In this document: in pieces, positions 1-6,661 of the stretch | Position numbering within the stretch: position 1 is the first letter of the stretch | Layout of the letters: each line of letters starts with the position of its first letter | Origin: Winogradskyella_A sp963966315 | GTDB taxonomy: Bacteria; Bacteroidota; Bacteroidia; Flavobacteriales; Flavobacteriaceae | Assembly: GCA_963966315.1 (NCBI GenBank) | Contig: CAWZYX010000073.1 | Span: forward strand, 1 to 14,922 | DNA length: 14,922 nt | Reading direction: 5' to 3' | Program-made: the position numbers and the translations under genes | Notes under the pieces: model-generated | What the model was told of the DNA's origin: nothing | The model's input: only the letters and a program-made list of their open reading frames with translations | Database searches by the model: none

Positions 1-578
1 CGGCTATTTTGCAGCCACCTTTTTATAATTATACGGCAGATGAAGCTGTGAATTATGGTGGTATTGGCGCTGTGATCGGACATGAGATTTCTCATGCATT
101 TGACGATTCCGGTGCTCGATTTGATGCCGATGGGAATGTGAACAACTGGTGGACACCAGAGGACCTGGAAGAATTTGAAAAACGAGGAAAGGCATTAGCA
201 GATCAGTACTCAGCAATTGAAGTGCTGGATAGTGTGTTTGTAAATGGCCCCTTTACTCTTGGAGAAAATATTGGTGACCTGGGGGGTGTTCTCGGTGCTT
301 ATGACGGACTTCAGTTGTTCTTTGAAGAAAACGGTCGTCCTGGAAAGATCGATGGGTTTACACCGGAGCAGCGATTCTTTATGTCCTGGGCTACAGTTTG
401 GCGAACACTTCAAAGAGAAGATGGATTGAGAAATCAGATCATGACGGATCCGCACTCACCTGGTCAGATAAGAGCTGTGCAGCCACTTAAAAATATTGAT
501 GCTTTTTATGAGGCTTTCGATATTCAGGAGGGTGATGCCATGTACCTTCCACCGGAAGAGCGCGTGCGCATCTGGTAA
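1..578 (+). CDS. M13 family zinc metallopeptidase (neprilysin/PepO type), 5'-truncated
   Basis: This is the C-terminal part of an M13 endopeptidase; the frame is open to the window edge, so the start and N-terminal portion are missing. The first in-frame codons (from base 3) encode AILQPPFYNY, which corresponds to the conserved M13 segment just before the active site. The zinc motif HEISH is at bases 81-95. The third zinc ligand is the Glu of ENIGD (264-266), with its partner Asp at 276-278. The substrate-binding pair equivalent to neprilysin His711/Arg717 is present in DPHSPGQIR (His 453-455, Arg 471-473), and the protein ends in the family-typical ERVRIW. All catalytic residues expected in this part are intact, so the enzyme is probably active. 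M13 enzymes cleave peptides on the hydrophobic side and in Bacteroidota are usually exported, but the signal region lies outside the window. A terminator follows directly. Confidence 0.93.
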   Translation, partial: AILQPPFYNYTADEAVNYGGIGAVIGHEISHAFDDSGARFDADGNVNNWWTPEDLEEFEKRGKALADQYSAIEVLDSVFVNGPFTLGENIGDLGGVLGAYDGLQLFFEENGRPGKIDGFTPEQRFFMSWATVWRTLQREDGLRNQIMTDPHSPGQIRAVQPLKNIDAFYEAFDIQEGDAMYLPPEERVRIW

Positions 579-584
579 AAAAAC

Positions 585-618
585 AAAAAGTGAAACCGAA
601 AGGTTTCACTTTTTTTTT
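585..618. terminator. Bidirectional intrinsic terminator between M13 peptidase and TPR protein
   Basis: A 13-bp perfect stem (585-597 paired with 602-614) closes a GAAA tetraloop of the stable GNRA class, and the T run continues to 618. An A-rich stretch on the other side gives a U run on the minus strand as well. It lies between two converging genes (stops at 578 and 631), so it probably ends transcription from both sides. Confidence 0.85.
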
Positions 619-630
619 GAAAGGTATGTC

Positions 631-1329
631 TTAGTTCTGCTGAGACAATTGTGCCTTTTGTTTTTCGAGGGCGTCTCTCGTTATTTTTGCGAGATTAAAA
701 TTGGGTTCGAGTGAAAGAGCCTCGTTCACCAGACGCAGAGACTCATCTACGTTAGCCTTTTGGTTTTCTTTAAACAAGACGATGCCTTTCAAGTATAAAA
801 AAGCAGCTTTTAAGGAAACCTGATAAGGCTGCTGCTTTTCATAAAAGGCGCGTTTCATCTCGTCAGTCGCGTTGGCCATACCATATTCTATTTTTGTTTT
901 AGCGCCTTCAAGGTCATTTATTTGTGCCATAAGATCGGCAACCTCATAAGCTAATTCGGGGGTAGGTTTCCGTGTGAATAATACTTCGTACTGTTCCACA
1001 GACATTTTGGTCTGGTTCAGGTTTTTTAAGGCAATGGCCTTCACCTCTACATTCATGTCGGAGTCATTGGCATTCTTTTCTACACCGAGAACATTTAAAG
1101 CCTGCAGAAATCGACCTTCCGAAATGTATAAATAACCAATGGTATCTCTATTGGCCTGATTGGGTTCAATGGCTTCTAAATGCGTCAGGGCATTGATAAC
1201 ACCCTGCACGTCACCGTGGGCTTTCATTAGATTGTAATACCTGTTGTAATGCGCTTTTAACTCTATGCTGGTTTGTGCTGTAACATTGGCAGCAACCAAA
1301 ATTCCTAAGACAACAATTAGCTTTTTCAT
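631..1329 (-). CDS. Secreted tetratricopeptide-like protein of unknown role
   Basis: A 232-residue protein with a clear Sec signal peptide (MKKLIVVLGILVAANVTAQ, cleavage near residue 19). There is no Cys after it, so it is not a lipoprotein. The mature part is all-helical in appearance, with repeated TPR-like helix pairs. Examples are around residues 45-80 (an EPNQANRDTIGYLY segment) and the C-terminal 170-220 (AAFLYLKGIVLFKENQ followed by EALSLEPNFNLAK). Such proteins usually act as periplasmic protein-interaction scaffolds, but nothing here names a partner. It lies 69 nt downstream of the SDR gene on the same strand and has its own good -7 box just upstream, so it may be transcribed both alone and by read-through. 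The TPR assignment rests on pattern only; the specific function is unknown. Confidence 0.8.
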   Translation of the reverse strand: MKKLIVVLGILVAANVTAQTSIELKAHYNRYYNLMKAHGDVQGVINALTHLEAIEPNQANRDTIGYLYISEGRFLQALNVLGVEKNANDSDMNVEVKAIALKNLNQTKMSVEQYEVLFTRKPTPELAYEVADLMAQINDLEGAKTKIEYGMANATDEMKRAFYEKQQPYQVSLKAAFLYLKGIVLFKENQKANVDESLRLVNEALSLEPNFNLAKITRDALEKQKAQLSQQN

Positions 1330-1349
1330 GTTTGGTAAATTTTAATGGC

Positions 1350-1357
1350 CAAAACTA
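1350..1357 (-). promoter_or_regulatory. Bacteroidota-type -7 box upstream of TPR gene
   Basis: The minus strand reads TAGTTTTG, an exact match to the TAnnTTTG consensus. It lies 20 nt before the start codon at 1329. No TTTG -33 element is evident at the usual spacing, so this is a partial match only. Confidence 0.45.
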
Positions 1358-1398
1358 AAAAAATTATGTGTGATACCTATGTACCCCTGTGTTAATTT

Positions 1399-2220
1399 CT
1401 ATGGCCGATGTCTTAGTCTCAGATTCAATAACTGTACCGTTTTTGAACTGTCAATTATTTTTCCACGGGAAGGGGAATCTTCATCATATACGGGAGGTCT
1501 TAGGCCCTCTCTGGAACAGAACTCCATATAGTATTCTTTTTTTGCAGGATGATAGGGGTAGACCAGGTTAAAGGTTTCACCCCATCGATCCAGCTTCAGG
1601 ATTTGTTCAATGCTGTGAATAACATCCTCTTTATGAATGAGATTAAGGGGTGCTCTGGGGTTTTTTAAACCTGTTCTTCCCGAGAGTATATATCCTGGAT
1701 GCCTTTGGGAGTCGAACAAGCCCCCCGGGCGGAGAATAGTTGTTTTGAACCCCACTGCTTTTTGCAGTTGGGTTTCAATTCTGCTGAGTTGTAAGGCAGA
1801 TTCAGACGTTCCGTTTGGTTTGGAAGAATGATCGATAGTGGGTGGCTCTGGCCCATCCTTAAAAACCGAAATGGAAGAAACAAATAGTAATTTTTTAATG
1901 CTGGACTTTTTTATGTGCGGCAGTAATTGCAATACCTGGCTTACATGATCCTTATGCCCCTTGCGCAAGCCTGGAGGGATGTTCAGGATAAGTGCCTCAC
2001 TGTTAGCCAGGAATGACTGTATCGAGCCTTGAACCTCATCTTCCTTCAACACAATACGGTACCCGTCAATATTAAAATTCCGGAGGGATAAGGCCTTTTC
2101 ATCTGAGGTAGAAGAGCCTTTAACTGAATAACCTTTTTGAACCAGGTCTTGTGCCAGTGGTAGGCCCAGCCAGCCACAGCCAAGAATGCTTACTTGTTCA
2201 GATTCATGCATTGAAGTCAT
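1399..2220 (-). CDS. NAD(P)-binding SDR/epimerase-like protein (YeeZ-like)
   Basis: A 273-residue single-domain Rossmann protein. The dinucleotide-binding glycine motif GCGWLG is at residues 14-19, after a short N-terminal beta strand (VSIL), followed by an alpha helix and a typical second strand (YSVKGSSTS). A strand ending VSSISVF (near residue 117) and a segment TTILRPGGLFD (near 160) match the extended/atypical SDR fold seen in NAD-dependent epimerase/dehydratase proteins such as E. coli YeeZ. I do not see a clear YxxxK catalytic pair: the expected region reads ESALQLSRIE. It may therefore bind the cofactor without classical SDR chemistry. The substrate is unknown. ATG at 2220 is used; an in-frame ATG three codons later is an alternative. 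It is divergent from the CBS gene and upstream of the TPR gene. Confidence 0.82.
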   Translation of the reverse strand: MTSMHESEQVSILGCGWLGLPLAQDLVQKGYSVKGSSTSDEKALSLRNFNIDGYRIVLKEDEVQGSIQSFLANSEALILNIPPGLRKGHKDHVSQVLQLLPHIKKSSIKKLLFVSSISVFKDGPEPPTIDHSSKPNGTSESALQLSRIETQLQKAVGFKTTILRPGGLFDSQRHPGYILSGRTGLKNPRAPLNLIHKEDVIHSIEQILKLDRWGETFNLVYPYHPAKKEYYMEFCSREGLRPPVYDEDSPSRGKIIDSSKTVQLLNLRLRHRP

Positions 2221-2255
2221 AAGAGTTGTAAAAATACCAATAAGAATCAGCTTAC

Positions 2256-2286
2256 TTGCTCGGTATTAGAAAATTATATAACTTTA
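2256..2286 (+). promoter_or_regulatory. Candidate promoter of the CBS-domain gene
   Basis: TTG (2256-2258), then 20 nt, then TAACTTTA (2279-2286). This resembles the Bacteroidota TTTG / TAnnTTTG pattern, with one mismatch in the -7 box and spacing close to the expected value. It sits 24 nt before the start codon. Confidence 0.35.
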
Positions 2287-2310
2287 AGTTCACGCTAAAT
2301 TAACTAAGTC

Positions 2311-2799
2311 ATGGGTATAAAGAGTTTTCAGGGATCGAGGAAGCAGCAGCAAACCGTTGTTGGAGCAAGTACACCTTTGAAGGTGCGAGATTATATGACC
2401 ACCAACCTTATCACATTCAGGCCGGACCAACCCATTCAGGAAGTAGTTGAGGCCATTATTAAACATAAGATATCTGGCGGTCCCGTGGTGAATGGTCGTC
2501 AGGAACTGGTTGGCATCATTTCAGAAGGAGACTGTTTAAAACAACTGAGTGAAAGCCGCTATTACAATATGCCGCTTGAACATGATAATGTTGAAAAGCG
2601 CATGGCTCGGGACGTAGAGACCATTGACGGCAATATGGATATTTTTGATGCTGCCAACAAGTTTTTAAATTCAAAAAGAAGACGATTCCCGATTGTGGAG
2701 AAGGGCAAGCTGGTAGGACAAATTAGTCAGAAAGACATTCTTAAGGCCGCTTTGAAGCTCAAGGGAGAAAACTGGAACAGTACCACAAAAAAATCCTAA
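2311..2799 (+). CDS. CBS-domain pair protein
   Basis: A 162-residue soluble protein made almost entirely of two CBS motifs. CBS1 covers about residues 27-80 (MTTNLITFRPDQPIQEVVEA ... GGPVV ... LVGIISEGDCL). CBS2 covers about 97-152 (MARDVETIDGNMDIFDAANK ... RRFPIVEKGKLVGQISQKDI). CBS pairs bind adenosine nucleotides (AMP, ATP, SAM) in the cleft between repeats and act as energy or ligand sensors. There is no attached enzyme or channel domain, so this is a stand-alone regulator whose target cannot be read from the sequence. The first about 25 residues are a Gln/Ser-rich linker without a motif. Its stop codon overlaps that of the converging zinc-ribbon gene by 4 nt. Confidence 0.92.
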   Translation: MGIKSFQGSRKQQQTVVGASTPLKVRDYMTTNLITFRPDQPIQEVVEAIIKHKISGGPVVNGRQELVGIISEGDCLKQLSESRYYNMPLEHDNVEKRMARDVETIDGNMDIFDAANKFLNSKRRRFPIVEKGKLVGQISQKDILKAALKLKGENWNSTTKKS

Positions 2800-3146
2800 T
2801 CGTCCCGTTTTACCAGAGCATAGTAGTCATTTTCCAAAGGAAGGTAACCTTGATTGTAAACAAAGTAATAGACGGTACCGGCTTTGGTGGTGTACAAGCT
2901 GGTGATGTATCTAAAATCAAAACCTTTCTCTATTAATTTACCTCTTGAAACCTTGGTTTTCTGATCGGGGTTGAGTTCTTCCAGAATACGATAGTTTTTG
3001 CGCAATCGGTTATTGGTATTGCGCACCAGGTTTCTACGGTCTTTATTAAGTTTGTTGTTATACGTATTGCGGCAGCTGTCATTGCAGAATTTCTTATCAA
3101 TTCTACCGAGTATTTTGGAGCCGCATTCGAGACAATTTCGTTCCAT
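2796..3146 (-). CDS. Small zinc-ribbon protein of unknown function
   Basis: A 116-residue protein whose N-terminus holds a four-cysteine zinc-binding site: C5xxC8 and C21xxxC25 (CLECG ... KKFCNDSCR). This pattern resembles short zinc ribbons of the DUF2116 or MYM/FCS type. A strongly basic stretch (about residues 26-52, rich in Asn, Lys and Arg) follows and would suit nucleic-acid contact. The C-terminal half (FDFRYITSLYTTKAGTVYYFVYNQGY) looks like a small beta domain ending in YYALVKRDD. I have the impression that similar proteins recur in Flavobacteriia as uncharacterised, so a DNA- or RNA-binding role is inference. It converges on the CBS gene with overlapping stops. Confidence 0.85.
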   Translation of the reverse strand: MERNCLECGSKILGRIDKKFCNDSCRNTYNNKLNKDRRNLVRNTNNRLRKNYRILEELNPDQKTKVSRGKLIEKGFDFRYITSLYTTKAGTVYYFVYNQGYLPLENDYYALVKRDD

Positions 3147-3407
3147 CCAAGCTGCTTTGTACTAAATGTAATAAAAATTTACGGATCACTATCTCAACAG
3201 GCTATCTGAACCTTCCGTTGTAAGTATTTAATAATCATTGTTATAAAAGATTTCAAACGACAACAAATAATTACAAACGAATTTAAGCAACTAACTACCG
3301 ACTTTGTTTATTGTCTTGTTTCACCTTTGTACTGTCGGTAAAGGATACCGGTAGTATTAACTGTTTAACCAGTCTCGCAATGATGGCGGACACAAAAAAT
3401 TTAAATT
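3147..3407. other. Intergenic region with divergent upstream sequences
   Basis: This 261-nt gene-free stretch separates two divergent genes, the zinc-ribbon gene (minus) and ssb (plus). It is AT-rich and holds the half-site cluster described separately. A minus-strand TACATTTA (3163-3170) is a one-mismatch -7 box 16 nt before the zinc-ribbon start. I see no RNA gene in it. Confidence 0.5.
3296..3353. promoter_or_regulatory. TACCG/CGGTA half-site cluster upstream of ssb (operator or leader hairpin)
   Basis: TACCGAC (3296-3302) is the exact inverse of GTCGGTA (3334-3340), and five bases later comes the perfect 8-bp palindrome TACCGGTA (3346-3353). Between the arms lies CACCTTTG (3322-3329), one mismatch from a Bacteroidota -7 box. 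The two right-hand elements can also fold as a hairpin (3334-3340 with 3346-3352, five Watson-Crick pairs plus two G-T wobbles). It could be an operator or a leader structure for ssb. Confidence 0.4.
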
Positions 3408-3740
3408 ATGAACACGCTAAGAAACAAAGTACAGTTGATTGGAAATTTAGGAAACGATCCTGAGATCATTAAACTTGATTCTGGTAAGACCTTGGCAAGG
3501 TTTGCTGTTGCCACCAATGAAAGTTACAAAAACGCAAAGGGTGAGCGCATTACGGATACCCAATGGCATAATATTGTAGCCTGGGGCAAGACGGCTGAAA
3601 TTATTGAGAAGTATGTTGGAAAAGGCAAGGAGATTGCTATTGAAGGAAAACTAACATCGCGAAGTTACGAGACCAAAGAGGGTGAGAAACGATACGTTAC
3701 CGAAGTAGTTTGCAATGAGCTATTGATGCTAGGAAAATGA
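3408..3740 (+). CDS. ssb: Short single-stranded DNA-binding protein (SSB)
   Basis: A 110-residue SSB consisting of one OB fold. Conserved SSB features are visible throughout: NKVQLIGNLGNDPE at the N-terminus, ARFAVATNE, the DTQWHNIVAWGKTAE segment near residues 50-65, the KGKEIAIEGKLTSRSYE strand, and a final strand VTEVVCNELLMLG. The protein stops right after the OB fold. It lacks the disordered linker and the acidic tip (DDxPF) through which replicative SSBs recruit partner proteins. The usual bacterial SSB is about 140-180 residues, so this is probably a secondary SSB with a specialised role. Start at 3408 is chosen because MNTLRNKV aligns with known SSB N-termini. A terminator follows immediately. 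Confidence 0.93.
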   Translation: MNTLRNKVQLIGNLGNDPEIIKLDSGKTLARFAVATNESYKNAKGERITDTQWHNIVAWGKTAEIIEKYVGKGKEIAIEGKLTSRSYETKEGEKRYVTEVVCNELLMLGK

Positions 3741-3769
3741 AAAGAGCGGCTTTAAGCCGCTCTTTTTTT
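3741..3769. terminator. Intrinsic terminator after ssb, probably bidirectional
   Basis: An 11-bp perfect stem (3741-3751 with 3755-3765) has a 3-nt loop and a GC-rich core (GAGCGGCT/AGCCGCTC). A run of seven T ends at 3769. It begins at the base after the ssb stop codon. On the other strand the hairpin follows the T9SS protein gene ending at 3787, with a T-rich flank, so it likely serves both. Confidence 0.88.
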
Positions 3770-3786
3770 ATTGATTCGTTGCCTTT

Positions 3787-5085
3787 TTATTTCTTCACAA
3801 ACTTGATCCGCTTGCGAGCTCCGTTTTCCAGTGCTGTGATGTTTGCGATGTAGAGGCCTTCAGATAAGTTATTGAAACCATCAAAGCGCACTAAATTGGA
3901 GTCAATAAGTCTTGAACGTTGTGATACAATTTGTCCGTTGAGGTTATAAGTTGTGACTTCCAACTTAGAACCTATAAGTGACGATCCTACCTCAATGATA
4001 AGAAGGTCGTCAACAGGGTTCTCGACAATTTTGAAGGTAGTAAGCTGCAAATCAGTTGTACTTAAAGTCTGACAAAGCGACCAGCCCATGTCTTCGAATA
4101 ACCCGAGGGTAACAGGTCCTGGGTTGTGATTGGCTTGACCCGGAGCCAGAGTTTCGGTCATGAGAGAGTTGAGGGTTCCGGCCGGAAAAACGGAAGAATC
4201 CCAATGATCATAATTCTTGAAAAAATCAAAAGGACTCTGGCTGTATATTTTGGGTTCATTACCGTTATTGGCAGCTATGGCAGCAGAACCACTGCTGAAC
4301 AAATCATCACCGGTGAGTTGTTGGTGCAAATCAGTGGATGGATCGGGGAAACTTAAAATTTCTGTTCCAGATCCATTGACCACAAACCGATCGTAAATGG
4401 ATGGCAAACCATCTGTTGAATCTCTAATTTGACCTTCGGTACCATCACTGATTCCAAATCCCATAAAACCTAAGCCGTGGCTCAGTTGATGTAGAATCAA
4501 AGTCACAAAATCGATTTCCCCGGCAGGAGGATTGGCATCTAGACCGTAATAAAAATCATGGCCCGTGTCAATTGTCACTAGAATATCAATGGAGTTGGCG
4601 CTGCCTATTTCTGAGTTGATCAGTTGTTCTGCCAGTGCTCTTGGGTAAAGTGTATTTGGTACTCCTGTACCGGTAATGGTAAAATAACCATTGGGTTCAG
4701 TAAAGGCTACAATATCTTCATTTAAACTCGTAAACTCCGCACTTACTGTAACCGGTATGGTGGTTTCTATGGAAGCTTCCCAGATGTCCACAGCAAATTC
4801 AAAGGCTAATACTGCATCGGCAGTAAATCCGGTGTAGGTGGTGTTGATGGTGGCACAGGCGTTCCTTGCACTACTCATTTTTGAAATTAACTCGGGTGTT
4901 CGTTTAACCGAAACAGGATTGGATAGTTCAGAAACGGTTTGTTTGCTCACTGCATGTTCGATGTAATAAGGACCGTTTACCGAAATATTCTGAGCCCATA
5001 GTCCCGTGCAGATCAAGGTCAAAATTAAGGTTGCAGTAAGTAGTTTTCGAACGGGTGCACGGTTTTTTGTATGTTGATAGCGCAT
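3787..5085 (-). CDS. T9SS-secreted metzincin-like protein with HQxxH in place of HExxH (probable pseudo-protease)
   Basis: A 432-residue exported protein. A long Sec signal peptide covers residues 1 to about 32 (basic start, hydrophobic LLTATLILTLICTGLW, then AQ). A metalloprotease-like domain runs from about 75 to 345, and a T9SS type A sorting domain covers roughly the last 85 residues (ENPVDD start, ending KRIKFVKK). The expected zinc motif reads HQLSHGLGF (H199-Q200-L-S-H203). The general-base Glu is replaced by Gln, while both His remain. The later YDHW (H294) and Met-turn-like NSLMTE segments are also kept, in the order seen in leishmanolysin-like metzincins. It is collinear with the intact paralog immediately upstream, 37 nt away, and the two are probably one operon. 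It should fold and may bind zinc, but hydrolysis is doubtful. One Cys near residue 77 and one in the MGWSLCQTL segment are shared with the paralog and may form a disulfide. Confidence 0.85.
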   Translation of the reverse strand: MRYQHTKNRAPVRKLLTATLILTLICTGLWAQNISVNGPYYIEHAVSKQTVSELSNPVSVKRTPELISKMSSARNACATINTTYTGFTADAVLAFEFAVDIWEASIETTIPVTVSAEFTSLNEDIVAFTEPNGYFTITGTGVPNTLYPRALAEQLINSEIGSANSIDILVTIDTGHDFYYGLDANPPAGEIDFVTLILHQLSHGLGFMGFGISDGTEGQIRDSTDGLPSIYDRFVVNGSGTEILSFPDPSTDLHQQLTGDDLFSSGSAAIAANNGNEPKIYSQSPFDFFKNYDHWDSSVFPAGTLNSLMTETLAPGQANHNPGPVTLGLFEDMGWSLCQTLSTTDLQLTTFKIVENPVDDLLIIEVGSSLIGSKLEVTTYNLNGQIVSQRSRLIDSNLVRFDGFNNLSEGLYIANITALENGARKRIKFVKK

Positions 5086-5122
5086 AGATTAAGATTTAGG
5101 TTAGTGTTGTTAAAAGTAGTGC

Positions 5123-6436
5123 TTAATTCTTAATGATTTTTTTGGTGATCACCTCATTGGACATACTGCTTTCAATCCGCAGAAAATAGAAGGCTGCTTC
5201 CAGCTGATCTAAATTGGAAAGCTCGATCCGACCATTTAGAGCTGCTTCAGTTTTTTGATAGACCACTTTGCCCGTGATGTCATAAATAGTGATATTCAAG
5301 GGGTCAAAATTGAGCTGAGACGGCAGTCTGATTTCCAATGAATTATTAAATGGAACAGGGCTTATTAAAACCTCCTCGTCCGTAAAATCGCTGGTGCTTA
5401 AGGTTTGGCAGATCGTCCATCCCATTTCCTCAAAGAATCCTAGAGTGGAAGGACCCGGATTGTGATTTGCTTCTCCGGCAGAAATACTTGGTGTCATCAG
5501 GGAATTGATATCTCCCGGAAGAAAATCGCCTTCGGCCCAATGGCTGTACGTAGAACCCTGAGAGTAAGTTGCCGGTGCGTGCATTTCCGGACGTGAACCG
5601 TTATTTCCCGATATAGCTGCAGGCGCATCGTTAAATAAGTCACCACCTGTTAGCGCTTCTCTTAAATCAAATGAGGGATCATCCAGACTGAGGATGGAAT
5701 CGGGGTTGTCGCCATCTCCTAGCACAATAGAATTGCTGAAAATAAGGGGATAAAATACCGGATTAGATCCACCTGATTGAATTCTTATGGAAAATTCAAT
5801 TGGGTTTTCCTGAGATTGACCACCTATGAATCCAAGGCCGTGGGCCAATTCATGAAGGACCACCGATACAAAATCAATCTGCCCAGGTCCAGGATTGGCA
5901 TCCAGACCAAAATACCAGTTAACGGCGGAGTTGGAATTAAAACTAGCCGAAATATCCGAACCATTGGGAACAGGATCATCTCCAGTTAATTTGTCCCAGA
6001 GAGCATTGGGATACCAAAACTCGGGGACAGCTCCGGGGGCGTTTGCAAAAATATTGAGCGGACCAGCCGAGCCGAGGGTCCCCCCGGTACCTAAATCTTC
6101 ATAATTGGCAATAACTCTTATCAGCTCCGGACTCTCTATTGAATGAGCCCAGATGTCTACGGCATACTGAAAAGCTTCCTGAGCCTCCGGCGTAAAACCA
6201 ACATAGGTTACCTCAAAATTGGAGCAGGGTGTGGACCGTGAAGCGATTTTATCTCTGATGGCCTTGGGAGCAGGAATGCTGGACCGAACAGCAACGGGAG
6301 ATGGGTAGAGAATACAAACGGGGTCGGTGAGATCTACCCTTTTAATTGTTTGATCATTGGACAACTGTCCGAAAGTAGCAGCGGATACGGACAGAGCTAC
6401 AAAGACAGCGAACGTATTGCGTAATTGTTGTTTCAT
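5123..6436 (-). CDS. T9SS-secreted HExxH metzincin-like metalloprotease
   Basis: A 437-residue exported protein. The signal peptide is residues 1-24 (ends ATFGQ), the protease-like domain covers about 70-350, and the T9SS type A sorting domain is the last about 80 residues (ISPVPFNNSLEI ... ending TKKIIKN). The zinc motif is HELAHGLGF with H195, E196 and H199. About 100 residues later comes YSHW (H299), followed by INSLMTP as a Met-turn candidate. This HExxHxLGF ... HW ... LMxP layout resembles leishmanolysin (M8), where the third His lies far downstream, rather than classical HExxHxxGxxH. A conserved block GEANHNPGPSTLGFFEEMGW precedes the sorting domain and is shared almost word for word with the neighbour. 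I infer an extracellular endopeptidase; the substrate is unknown. It is the first gene of the pair and carries the promoter. Confidence 0.85.
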   Translation of the reverse strand: MKQQLRNTFAVFVALSVSAATFGQLSNDQTIKRVDLTDPVCILYPSPVAVRSSIPAPKAIRDKIASRSTPCSNFEVTYVGFTPEAQEAFQYAVDIWAHSIESPELIRVIANYEDLGTGGTLGSAGPLNIFANAPGAVPEFWYPNALWDKLTGDDPVPNGSDISASFNSNSAVNWYFGLDANPGPGQIDFVSVVLHELAHGLGFIGGQSQENPIEFSIRIQSGGSNPVFYPLIFSNSIVLGDGDNPDSILSLDDPSFDLREALTGGDLFNDAPAAISGNNGSRPEMHAPATYSQGSTYSHWAEGDFLPGDINSLMTPSISAGEANHNPGPSTLGFFEEMGWTICQTLSTSDFTDEEVLISPVPFNNSLEIRLPSQLNFDPLNITIYDITGKVVYQKTEAALNGRIELSNLDQLEAAFYFLRIESSMSNEVITKKIIKN

Positions 6437-6466
6437 TATTATAACTAATTATAGGACTAAGAGATT

Positions 6467-6474
6467 CAAAGATA
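6467..6474 (-). promoter_or_regulatory. Bacteroidota-type -7 box for the T9SS protease operon
   Basis: The minus strand reads TATCTTTG, an exact TAnnTTTG match, 30 nt upstream of the start at 6436. No clear TTTG lies at -33. The 37-nt gap before the second paralog has no comparable box, which supports co-transcription from here. Confidence 0.5.
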
Positions 6475-6661
6475 AGTTATAATCCTATAAATAAGGAAGG
6501 GAGCCTATTTAAAAAAGGTTAAAAAACGGTCGGAATTAAGATAGATTGTATTTGAAATTCACCGGCTATTGCATCGGGATTTGTACTTTCTGATCATTCA
6601 ATTTCGACCTCTTTAACATAGCTATGGCTTTGTTAGGTCTGTTTATGGATGGGTGAATAGA
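6475..6661. other. Intergenic stretch without recognised features
   Basis: This AT-rich sequence lies between the promoter of the T9SS pair and the end of the Cys/Lys-rich small gene. Only trivial reading frames (10-16 codons) occur. I see no tRNA, no convincing terminator hairpin and no repeat. Confidence 0.5.

Noticed and set aside
585..618. The hairpin as a repeat or mobile-element end
   Set aside because: It is a single copy in the window, with a tetraloop and T runs between two converging stops, so a terminator explains it fully.
3380..3463. A 27-codon frame (MMADTKN...) overlapping the ssb start, as an upstream ORF
   Set aside because: It runs out of frame into ssb with no recognisable features; most of its codons are shadow sequence of ssb.
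4486..4488. The Glu-to-Gln change as sign of a decaying pseudogene
   Set aside because: The frame is complete from signal peptide to T9SS tail, and the other zinc-site residues are kept. Decay is not evident, so it is listed as a coding gene.
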